Source: Cyclobacteriaceae bacterium
GTDB taxonomy: Bacteria; Bacteroidota; Bacteroidia; Cytophagales; Cyclobacteriaceae
Assembly: GCA_028285445.1 (NCBI GenBank)
Contig: JANQPQ010000056.1
Span: 186,001 to 250,000, forward strand
Reading direction: 5' to 3'
Length of the DNA stretch: 64,000 nucleotides
This document shows positions 9,543 to 16,719 of the stretch, in pieces. The position numbers were made by a program, and so were the translations under genes. The number at the start of each line of letters is the position of its first letter. Position 1 is the first letter of the stretch. The notes under the pieces were generated by a model. It was given only the letters and a program-made list of their open reading frames with translations. It had not been told where the DNA came from and searched no databases.

Positions 9543-9742
9543 CGCCAACGATGAGGGGCGGGTGGCCTTAGCTAAAAACCTCCAATCGCAGTCGCTCACC
9601 CCTCCCGAGTGACGATTATTCTCGAACCATGCTGTCAGGTGTTTCACCTGACAGTCACTAAAACATATTTCCCACAGGCGTATATAATAGGAACTCAGAT
9701 AATGGATATATTGGTAATACTATTATTAAGACGTTAGATAGT
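9543..9742 (+). repeat. Long intergenic element, copy C (attC-like candidate)
   Basis: It begins with CGCCAAC after the stop. It then has the CAGTCGCTC box (9589-9597), the perfect hairpin CTGTCAGGTG/CACCTGACAG (9632-9654), CCCACAGGCG and the AATGGATATATT box. It ends in GTTAGATAGT (9733-9742), two bases before the ATG of the next gene. GTTAGAT fits the integron core consensus GTTRRRY exactly. Confidence 0.55.
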
Positions 9743-9744
9743 AT

Positions 9745-10497
9745 ATGAGACAGTTATTGATATTAATTTTCTGTATTGGCTGTTCATGCCTTCAAGCACA
9801 AACATTCTCTTGGACTGATTCTTTGAGCGGAGCAATCGTTTATCTGCATATAGATAAATCAGAATTTAAAAATCATAAACATCGAAGCTCAAGCAAATTT
9901 GAGATTAAAGAATCTTCAGAAAAGTACTATCAGGAGATCATTAGCACTTTCCAAAAAGCAATAAGGAAATATCCAACAAGAATAATTGAAGAAAATGTGA
10001 AGCAAGTTTACATATACGATCAATTTGATAAAAATGGCGCTATGATGGGGACTTATATTGGTAGACATGGCTTTTTCTTTACGCCAACATACGAGCAAGG
10101 CATTCTAGACACTTTAGCATTAGAAAAAGTTATCCATCATGAAATCTCACATCGACTACACATTTTTAATATGAAACTGTTCGATTTTGGCGCTTGGAAA
10201 AAGAATAATGGCTTGAAGTATGGTGATATTAAGAGTTACGACAGAAGATTTAATCCTGAATTATATTCTAAGGGGTTTCTTCATGAATATGCAGTAACGA
10301 ACAAATTGGAGGATTTTACTTCTTTTGCGGAGCATATTTTTATGAAGGATTCAGAATTCTGGGAGGCAGTTAATACTAATGAAAAACTTTACAAGAAGTT
10401 TGAATTGACATGCGATTTTTATGAATCTCTTGACCCAAAAATGAACAAAGAATATTTCTTAGAATTGAATCAAATAACACTATCTAACAAACACTAA
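9745..10497 (+). CDS. Secreted HEXXH zinc metallopeptidase
   Basis: A 250-residue protein with a signal peptide (about 1-19). HHEISH gives an HEXXH zinc site at about 132-136, and EDFTSFAEHIF at about 189-199 supplies a likely third ligand (Glu196), in the manner of gluzincin-type peptidases whose second motif reads TNxxEDFAE. It should cleave proteins or peptides in the periplasm or outside the cell. The gene ends overlap a core site (ACTATCTAAC, 10479-10488) exactly complementary to GTTAGATAGT just before its start. It is a single gene unit. Confidence 0.75.
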   Translation: MRQLLILIFCIGCSCLQAQTFSWTDSLSGAIVYLHIDKSEFKNHKHRSSSKFEIKESSEKYYQEIISTFQKAIRKYPTRIIEENVKQVYIYDQFDKNGAMMGTYIGRHGFFFTPTYEQGILDTLALEKVIHHEISHRLHIFNMKLFDFGAWKKNNGLKYGDIKSYDRRFNPELYSKGFLHEYAVTNKLEDFTSFAEHIFMKDSEFWEAVNTNEKLYKKFELTCDFYESLDPKMNKEYFLELNQITLSNKH

Positions 10498-10622
10498 AAT
10501 GATACCCCATCGCAGTCGCTCTGTGCTGGGTGTAGATATGAAAAACCCACTGTGCTGGGTGTAGTTTTTAACTACACCCAAGCATCATCATACAATATAA
10601 AGGCGTAGTTAAAAACTACGCC
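10479..10622 (+). repeat. Long intergenic element, copy D, with twin palindromes
   Basis: It starts at ACTATCTAAC within the last codons of the protease gene and has the CAGTCGCTC box at 10513-10521, then a short direct repeat (GTGCTGGGTGTAG twice). Two perfect hairpins follow: GGGTGTAGTT/AACTACACCC (10557-10579) and GGCGTAGTT/AACTACGCC (10602-10622). The two stems share the GTAGTT/AACTAC core but differ outside it by paired changes. The 3' box of the other copies is absent. Confidence 0.5.
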
Positions 10623-10687
10623 TAGTTCCAGCCCTTTGCAACGAGCCTGCAAAACATCCCACTTATGTGGCACCGATAGCTAGTTCA

Positions 10688-11302
10688 TTAATCAGTCGGA
10701 CGGCACTCCAGAAGGTCCGCAAGCTCTTGCTGAATATGCTTTGCTTTGTCCTTAGCATACCACTTCTGCAATTCAACTTGAAAATCGGCATAGGTCATTT
10801 GCAATTCATTATTCTTATATACCCTAAAAATGTCCTGCGCAGGCTTGGGCCTAGGTCCCCAGCTACCTATTACCTGGAGGGAGTCTTGCTCGATAACAAT
10901 TATTTTGGGGATGGACCTACCACCGTTGGTTAAGAATTGATCCATTAATTCCAAGTTTTGATCCCTATAGACCATTCGGAGATCAATATTTTCCACTTCA
11001 ATACTTAGCTTGTGAAGAATTGGGATGATCTGCGCCGCGTCTCCGCACCACCCTTCCGTCAATGTTAGCCATATAAGTCTGCACTTGATTTCGGCCGCCT
11101 TCCTAACAAGATCCTCACTAATACTTGCGGTTTTGTTAAGCCTTTTCATTCGATGGAAGTTCAACTCAGTATATCGATTCAAGCTTTCCTCACTATACAT
11201 AGAATCCCCTTCCATGCCATTCTCTATCGCTCCGAAGTACTCATCAAACGAGATTGAATCACTAAGTCCGGCTGCGATTAACTCATCTATATTTTTATGC
11301 AT
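10688..11302 (-). CDS. Thioredoxin-fold protein with a single active-site Cys
   Basis: A 204-residue cytoplasmic protein. The thioredoxin-like part (about 75-190) has WLTLTEGWCGDAAQ, where the usual CXXC is reduced to one Cys (CGDA), and a cis-proline region RSIPKII followed by GSWGPRPKPAQ. This form is common in Bacteroidota proteins annotated simply as thioredoxin family. The single Cys argues against disulfide reductase activity and for a peroxiredoxin-like or mixed-disulfide role. It is the only minus-strand gene among the small units of 7.6-17 kb. Confidence 0.85.
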   Translation of the reverse strand: MHKNIDELIAAGLSDSISFDEYFGAIENGMEGDSMYSEESLNRYTELNFHRMKRLNKTASISEDLVRKAAEIKCRLIWLTLTEGWCGDAAQIIPILHKLSIEVENIDLRMVYRDQNLELMDQFLTNGGRSIPKIIVIEQDSLQVIGSWGPRPKPAQDIFRVYKNNELQMTYADFQVELQKWYAKDKAKHIQQELADLLECRPTD

Positions 11303-11336
11303 TTAATACTCTATTTTAAGTTAAGGGCTACCCTAT

Positions 11337-11564
11337 CAGTCGCTCGTCAATTGCTGAGCGGCAAAACTTTGGAGTACGCCTCTCCTGTCTAACAAATTTT
11401 TGAGTATAGCCGTTCAACCCACAGCTTACGCCCTCGCCAGTGACGACTATTTCTGACCGTGCTGTCAGGTGTTCCTGATAGTCAAAAACAAATTTCCCCA
11501 CAGGCGTTAATAACGGGAATTTAGATAATGGATATATTGGTCTATTGTTTAAGACGTTAGTGGC
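11337..11564 (+). repeat. Long intergenic element, copy E
   Basis: It has the CAGTCGCTC box at 11337-11345, a TCTAACAAA motif near 11387, a second box GCCCTCGCCAGTGACGAC, a decayed copy of the hairpin seen in B and C (11462-11481), CCCACAGGCG, the AATGGATATATT box and a terminal GTTAGTGGC (11556-11564). The divergent promoter of the thioredoxin gene should also lie here. Confidence 0.5.
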
Positions 11565-11575
11565 AATTGGTTAAG

Positions 11576-11968
11576 ATGAGCGATTACTATAAAACGGAGG
11601 CAGAAAAACTGATTCAGCAGCATGGTGACGTACCACCTCCTTGGGTTTATAGTCCAAGATCTCATCCGTACAGCATTGAATGGAGGATGGGAGCTGGAGA
11701 AGATTATTTGGGAAAGTTTGCATGGTTTCATCAAACACACTTGACCAACAAAGAACAATCAATCAATTACTTCAAGAAGTACCCACCACAACCAAGGTGG
11801 GTGGGTTGGACTTGTGATGTAATATTCGGTCTGGAACCTTGGGAAGAAGATGAATTTGACTATGCCCCTTACATTGAAGAACTTTCTAGGCTTGGTTTTA
11901 AGGATGTGTACGATTATGAAAAAGATCTAAACGACCCTAAATGGCTAAAATACAAACATAGCTCCTAA
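11576..11968 (+). CDS. Small protein of unknown function
   Basis: A 130-residue soluble protein rich in Trp, Tyr and Pro (DVPPPWVYSPRSHPYS, PPQPRWVGWTCDV). The ATG at 11576 is preferred over a TTG at 11567. No family is recognised. The flanking cores GTTAGTGGC (11556-11564) and GCTCCTAAC (11961-11969) are complementary at seven of nine positions, and the second overlaps the stop codon. It behaves as another single-gene unit. Confidence 0.6.
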   Translation: MSDYYKTEAEKLIQQHGDVPPPWVYSPRSHPYSIEWRMGAGEDYLGKFAWFHQTHLTNKEQSINYFKKYPPQPRWVGWTCDVIFGLEPWEEDEFDYAPYIEELSRLGFKDVYDYEKDLNDPKWLKYKHSS

Positions 11969-12016
11969 CAACAGCTCAACGCCATCCCCGTTCATCATAG
12001 GTGGCTATTGTGCTCA
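11961..12016 (+). repeat. Short attC-like site between two units
   Basis: From CTAACAACAGCTCAAC to TATTGTGCTC the region can fold back: AGC-CAA on the left pairs with TTG-GCT on the right around one mismatch, and inside this GCCATCC pairs with GGTGGC with one bulged T. A 50-60 base imperfect hairpin with an extrahelical base, starting in CTAACAA, is the normal shape of a short integron attC site. Confidence 0.45.
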
Positions 12017-12017
12017 A

Positions 12018-12539
12018 ATGATTGTCGAACTCAAAATTCATTTTCCATTGAAAAGCCTGAACTTGTTGCTAGGAATCCTGCTCTCATTGAGTGCATGTCA
12101 GTACGACCCCTTTACTCATAATTACACAACTGAGAAACCGGACAAGTCAGACGTGATTGGAAGATATTATTTCGAACGACAAACGATAGACTATCAAATC
12201 AAGGAATTTCTTGAACCAAACTCCAACCGAATTGCTAATCCGATGATTCTCATTAACCCAGACGGAACTTATGAATTCAACAATATTCCAGATTTCGAAG
12301 GAATATTAGACATTGAATTTAAGGGACTTGTGAACTCTAAAGGTGAATGGAATATACAAACTGTTGGAACGATTGGAGACGGGACAGGCAACCTTCAGAA
12401 ACATTGGGGACTGGTGCTATCTGGGACAACTGAGAATTTGTCACGATTAGGATTTATGCAGGGTGAACCCCCTTACAGTCTTATATTTGGATATGGCGAC
12501 CCTGATGAAGGAAAGGCCATGATATTCAAGAAAAACTGA
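12018..12539 (+). CDS. Lipoprotein of unknown function
   Basis: The product has a lipoprotein leader ending in LSLSAC, then about 145 residues with no known domain; NPDGTYEFNN and WGLVLSG suggest a beta-rich, lipocalin-like fold. The ATG at 12018 is listed, but a TTG at 12048 would give a more usual leader (MKSLNLLLG). Its ends carry near-complementary cores, TTGTGCTCA at 12008-12016 and TGAGCATAA at 12537-12545 (eight of nine). It should sit in the outer membrane or periplasm. Confidence 0.65.
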   Translation: MIVELKIHFPLKSLNLLLGILLSLSACQYDPFTHNYTTEKPDKSDVIGRYYFERQTIDYQIKEFLEPNSNRIANPMILINPDGTYEFNNIPDFEGILDIEFKGLVNSKGEWNIQTVGTIGDGTGNLQKHWGLVLSGTTENLSRLGFMQGEPPYSLIFGYGDPDEGKAMIFKKN

Positions 12540-12605
12540 GCATAACAAGTGTTTGAGCAAATCCGCTAACTTGTCTTCCTTGCTGGATTCTGTGCTAATA
12601 TCACC
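12537..12605 (+). repeat. Intergenic element of the second repeat type, copy G
   Basis: It starts with the core TGAGCATAAC overlapping the stop and continues AAGTGTTTGAGC, then TCCGCTAACTTG and TTCTGTGCTAAT, a diverged form of the motif shared with copies H, J and M. The rest of the spacer to about 12790 has a GGCGTTACAAGC just before the chosen start of the next gene. Confidence 0.4.
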
Positions 12606-12790
12606 ATGAATCTACCGCTGTGAAAGGTCAGTACTTTCTTATTTAAGCCTCGCGCCGGATTTTTCTCGTAGTAGGCTAAGTGCATTTCTGATACTTTGTG
12701 AGCACACGGAGATTCATTAGTTTTATCAGAACTTGCCAGGCTCGGGGCGCATTCCTGCTAGCTTGGCGTTACAAGCAATTCCTCAGAACC

Positions 12791-13489
12791 TTGAACTCCA
12801 AGATTTATTCAAATAAAGATTTAATCGGAACTGCTGAACTTCAGGTCAGTGATGCATCCATGGGTGTACTTCGAGGAACTTTCAAACCAATAGAAAAGTA
12901 CTTCGAAATTGTCCAAAAGGAAGTTTGGTATTTCTGGAATTCTAAGAAGGTCGACTACAAAAGATGGAAATCATTAAGGTTCAACGTGCAACTTGAAAAC
13001 GGATTCTTTCTATCTCCCATCGGTGGCTATACGATTGAAGACTCACCTGAATTCCCCGACGAACCCAAGAACATTGACATTGCAGGTGTTCATCATCAAA
13101 TAATAACCGACTTCCTGGAAACAGAGCCCCCAAGATCTTTCGTCGAAGAACCTTGGGCGCAGCTCAACATTGAACAAAAATTGACATTCGAAAATGAATT
13201 GAAAATGGAGCTTCCATCCAAAAAGAGCTCAACTCGTCTTTTCAAAAAGCACGAACCACAACACTTACTTAATGGAGTAAATTGTTCTGCAATTTGTCAT
13301 GATCAACGAAGTGACGATGTTTTGTATGAAATTAATGGAACGAATGTTCAGGACTGCTTTGCGCTGGTACATCTAACTTGGAAGGGTGAATCGGAAGTAG
13401 AAGGATATCCTAATACCAAACTGTATCAGGATTTTGACCATTTCAAGCATGATAGGATGTATCCAGACAAAGCTGATTGGAAAGACTAA
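12791..13489 (+). CDS. Two-part protein of unknown function
   Basis: The TTG at 12791 is chosen because KIYSNKDLIGTAELQVSDASMGV, a typical opening for a family of short unknown proteins, begins two codons later; the frame is open upstream to a GTG at 12698, but that extension looks like non-coding repeat. The N-terminal part (about 1-115) and the C-terminal part, with SDDVLYEINGTNVQ and ALVHLTWKGE-GYPNTKLY (about 165-225), look like separate domains. Neither has a known function to me. It is a single gene unit. Confidence 0.55.
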   Translation: MNSKIYSNKDLIGTAELQVSDASMGVLRGTFKPIEKYFEIVQKEVWYFWNSKKVDYKRWKSLRFNVQLENGFFLSPIGGYTIEDSPEFPDEPKNIDIAGVHHQIITDFLETEPPRSFVEEPWAQLNIEQKLTFENELKMELPSKKSSTRLFKKHEPQHLLNGVNCSAICHDQRSDDVLYEINGTNVQDCFALVHLTWKGESEVEGYPNTKLYQDFDHFKHDRMYPDKADWKD

Positions 13490-13490
13490 A

Positions 13491-13535
13491 CATCCCGCTA
13501 ATCTGCCACCAAGAAACTGATGTGCTTTCTAAATA
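13491..13535 (+). repeat. Second repeat type, copy H
   Basis: CCGCTAATCTGCCACC and GTGCTTTCTA occur directly after the stop codon. Copies J (16614) and M (22999) share the same blocks in the same order after other genes. AGAAA and TTTCT in it can pair as a small stem. Confidence 0.45.
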
Positions 13536-13582
13536 TAACAAATCATCATTCCTCACACTTAAACTAACATTGTCAACTTAAC

Positions 13583-14692
13583 GTGAAAATAAGTCCAAAA
13601 GCAAAGAGAAACATTTCAAGAATTGCTCCCTTCGCGATTATCTGGTTATTGAGTGGATGGATAACTGATATAACAGAGATTGGAGTAACCCGTAACCAAA
13701 ACCTCAATCCGGATACTGATATTTCCTTGACCATCCCAGTGCTGATTTTTGCTAGCCTGGCGAATGTTGTGGTTGGAGCTATTGTAGGTGCTTTAGAAGT
13801 GGTTTATTTAGAGAAGAGATTTTCAAACCAAACACTGAGTGCGAAGTTTTTTTACAAATTCTTAATCTACCTTACCTTATTTATTATCATTATAGTCGTC
13901 CTTTTTCCTGTTGCATCTTCGCTCGAAACAGGAATAAGTTTGCTGGAAGCTGATGCCTGGCAAAAATTGGGCAGATTCCTCATAAGTATCTCTTTCCTTA
14001 CCACCTTATTTCATTTGTCTGTAAGGCTTTTGGTTTGTCTGATATATTCAGCTATAAGTGAAAATTTAGGGCATCATGTGTTCTTAAATTTTTTTTCCGG
14101 GAAATACCATCAACCCAAAATTGAAAAGCGGATTTTCATGTTCCTGGACATGAAATCTTCGACTACAATAGCCGAGGCTCTGGGCCATATAAAATACTTC
14201 AAATTACTGGACACTTATTACAAAATTATGTCAGATCCCATCATCAATTCATTCGGTGAGGTCCACCAGTACATAGGAGATGAAATCGTGATTTCATGGA
14301 AACCAGACAAAGGGATTGACCAGGCAAACTGCATCAAATGCTTCTTCGACATACGCGATCAGCTCAATGAACAAAAAGAAGTGTTATTTAATGAATTTGG
14401 CTTTGAAATTGGTTTCAAAGCCGGGATTCACTTCGGCGAAGTAACTATCGGAGAAATTGGTGACTTAAAGAGGGAAATCTCATTCACAGGAGATGTCTTA
14501 AATACAACCGCTAGAATCCAAAGTCTTTGTAATGAATTACAATCTGACTTACTGATCTCAGGTGTACTTAAAGAATTACTACCCCACTCTAACTACCAAT
14601 ATAGCTCTAAAGGAGAGATAGAATTGAAAGGAAGAAATAAGAAAGAAGAACTGTTTAGCGTAACTCTAGAAAAAGAAGCCGACAATCGCTAA
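13583..14692 (+). CDS. Membrane-bound class III adenylate/guanylate cyclase
   Basis: A 369-residue protein with a GTG start. About four membrane helices lie in residues 15-160. The catalytic domain (about 183-360) has the metal-binding Asp189 in FMFLDMKSS and Asp233 in YIGDEIVISW, GIHFGEVTIGEIG and the loop DVLNTTARIQ. It should make cAMP or cGMP from the nucleotide triphosphate at the inner membrane; the base cannot be told. It stands alone, and no cyclic nucleotide effector is next to it, although a Crp/Fnr-type gene lies at the far end of the window. Confidence 0.88.
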   Translation: MKISPKAKRNISRIAPFAIIWLLSGWITDITEIGVTRNQNLNPDTDISLTIPVLIFASLANVVVGAIVGALEVVYLEKRFSNQTLSAKFFYKFLIYLTLFIIIIVVLFPVASSLETGISLLEADAWQKLGRFLISISFLTTLFHLSVRLLVCLIYSAISENLGHHVFLNFFSGKYHQPKIEKRIFMFLDMKSSTTIAEALGHIKYFKLLDTYYKIMSDPIINSFGEVHQYIGDEIVISWKPDKGIDQANCIKCFFDIRDQLNEQKEVLFNEFGFEIGFKAGIHFGEVTIGEIGDLKREISFTGDVLNTTARIQSLCNELQSDLLISGVLKELLPHSNYQYSSKGEIELKGRNKKEELFSVTLEKEADNR

Positions 14693-14910
14693 CGATATGT
14701 AAAACTGTTAATGCCTAGTCGCTCACGCCCCGCGAATTACAATTATTCTCTAACCATATGTAAGGGTTACCACCCTTCATCAAACACATAAGGGCAACAG
14801 AATTCTATACCCAGGCAACGAGCAAGAGTGATAGACATTTCCCTTTCAGTATATAATAGGAGCTCACATAATGGATATATTAGTAATACAATTATTAAGG
14901 TCGTTCGGAG
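14685..14910 (+). repeat. Long intergenic element, copy I
   Basis: It opens with ATCGCTAACGAT across the stop codon, has TAGTCGCTC (14716-14724), a short hairpin AAGGGT/ACCCTT (14762-14777), then ATAAGGGCAACAG and GAGCAAGAGTG shared with copy A, and the 3' box AATGGATATATT with ATTATTAAGG before GTTCGGA (14903-14909). Confidence 0.55.
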
Positions 14911-15030
14911 TATGATTCGAACAAACTTGATAGAGACTACAACTCTTCCAACTTGCTAACTCAGGAACGCTGGAAATACTCCACTTCTGGAGACAGAGTG
15001 ATTGAGCACGTTTATAATAAATGGGAATAA
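14899..15030 (+). pseudogene. Coding-like remnant without a start codon
   Basis: This frame is open from 14899 to the TAA at 15028-15030 and reads as ordinary protein (YDSNKLDRDYNSSN near the start, ERWKYSTSGDRVIEHVYNKWE at the end), but it has no start codon and follows a 3' repeat box directly, where a gene start is expected. It may be the tail of a cassette gene whose head was lost. The remaining spacer 15031-15215 shows nothing I recognise. Confidence 0.35.
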
Positions 15031-15215
15031 CACGCCGCCGCCCAGCAATCGCTAGAAGGACGTGGAATGCGTAGTAAGTTGGCTTTCATACCCTCTCAAA
15101 CTAGAATGGCCATGCTGACTTTTGAGGCTCATCTCGATTCGGTATCTTTCTGCTTTCAGAAACCTGTGAGTGTACAGCGTCATACGCAGGCATAAATTCC
15201 GTTCCTCTATTTCCA

Positions 15216-16529
15216 ATGTCTGATCAGAATAAAAGCTTAAAGGATGACTTACTACAAGGGCTTGAGTTACTCAGCCTAAAGAAAGTTGGTCATACTGCCT
15301 TTACATTTATTGTTAATCCGCGAGAAGTCATTGAATCTAACCTTAAGGGTGAAAAGCGTTTTACATCACCCATAAAATATCTTCTTATCATTTGTACTCC
15401 ATTAGCGGTAATATTAAATATCCTTGATCTCGATGTTGAGAATTTTATCCTCTTAAATTATTCCTCGGAAAGGCATCAAGAAGCGCCATTTTTTGCAGCC
15501 ATTGAAAGCTTTAAGCTCAGTGAATTTGGTCCAGCGGCTTACTTGGTGCTCTACCCTATTTTAGCGCTGATTCTTAAAATTGTTTTTATAAAAACCAGCA
15601 AGTCATATTACTACTTTCTCTCCATCAGTTACTACTCCGCCGGCATCATTTGCTTTCTTGATATTACCATTCTAATTGGCTTTTACTTCGTCAATAACTA
15701 TTTCCCAGGATACACTGCCCTACTGGCGTTATTGTCCGGTTTATTTCTCACCTATTTTATTGGGAGATCGATCAATTTGAGGTGGTTCAAATGGTTACAA
15801 TCAATAGTAGCAGTTGTTCTGTTTCACAGTATTTTGATTTTGTCGCTCATTTTTCTCATTCTACAGTACACTGGAAATAATGCACCCGGATTCGACATAA
15901 ACGTCGGAATAAGAAAATTTACCTATTTAAACGAGCATGATCTTTTAGAAAAATATGGTATCAATCCTTCCTCACTTCAAGTAGGTAATGGCATTGTGAT
16001 CGCACAAATAAATGCCTTATCTCCAATTGACAAAGCTGGTGTGAAACCTGGTGATGTGCTGTTAGAAATAAATGGTGTCAATATTAAAGAAGGACCAGAA
16101 ATATGGGCTGCAATAGATTCACTATCACTTAAGTTGGATAGCATCCGACTAACTGTTAACCATGCCGGAAGCGACATCTCACTTTATCTCCCAGTTGAAA
16201 ACTATGACTCTTCATATAATCGACCGAGGAAATCTACTTTAGGTATTAGATGGAAACAAGTTCCAACAAATACGTATAGTCGAACCGGAGGGGCACTAAT
16301 AGATTCAGTCAGCGCAAATTCTGCGGCACAAGTTGCCGGATTACAGGTAGGAGATGTAATTACTAAGCTCGATAATGACTTGATGACATCCTATTGGTCT
16401 TCCAGAAATGCTTTTTACCGGATGGTTAGTTTAAAAAACCCAGGAGATACAGTTAAGCTTGTCATCACCCGTAATCAGGAGATACTAAATATCTCATCAA
16501 TTACACAAGCACCTACTGGTACAAATTAG
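15216..16529 (+). CDS. Multi-pass membrane protein with two C-terminal PDZ domains
   Basis: A 437-residue protein. About five membrane helices lie between residues 45 and 225. They are followed by a first PDZ domain (about 250-330; DKAGVKPGDVLLEINGVNI) and a second one (about 345-430; AAQVAGLQVGDVITKLDNDL). No protease residues are seen, so it is not a site-2 or DegP protease. The first 45 residues (SLKKVGHTAFTFIVNPREV) recall the head of Bacteroidota DUF3667-like membrane proteins. PDZ pairs on a membrane base suggest a scaffold that binds peptide tails. Confidence 0.7.
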   Translation: MSDQNKSLKDDLLQGLELLSLKKVGHTAFTFIVNPREVIESNLKGEKRFTSPIKYLLIICTPLAVILNILDLDVENFILLNYSSERHQEAPFFAAIESFKLSEFGPAAYLVLYPILALILKIVFIKTSKSYYYFLSISYYSAGIICFLDITILIGFYFVNNYFPGYTALLALLSGLFLTYFIGRSINLRWFKWLQSIVAVVLFHSILILSLIFLILQYTGNNAPGFDINVGIRKFTYLNEHDLLEKYGINPSSLQVGNGIVIAQINALSPIDKAGVKPGDVLLEINGVNIKEGPEIWAAIDSLSLKLDSIRLTVNHAGSDISLYLPVENYDSSYNRPRKSTLGIRWKQVPTNTYSRTGGALIDSVSANSAAQVAGLQVGDVITKLDNDLMTSYWSSRNAFYRMVSLKNPGDTVKLVITRNQEILNISSITQAPTGTN

Positions 16530-16613
16530 ATATTCCAAAAAGCCTAAATGGGAAATTAACAAAAGGCATTGCGAATGACCTCACTTAACCACAGGCAAAA
16601 GTGCCGGCAAAAA

Positions 16614-16656
16614 CATTCCGCAAATCTGCCGCTAAGAGGCTTTAGTGCTTTCTACA
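16614..16656 (+). repeat. Second repeat type, copy J
   Basis: TTCCGCAAATCTGCCGCTAAG followed by AGTGCTTTCTACAT matches copies H and M. It lies 85 bases after the PDZ gene and about 65 bases before the next start. Confidence 0.45.
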
Positions 16657-16719
16657 TTCTTTTGTTGATGAGAGTTTTATCTGGCAACCTTTAATACTTA
16701 AATTACGCTATTCTCATTA

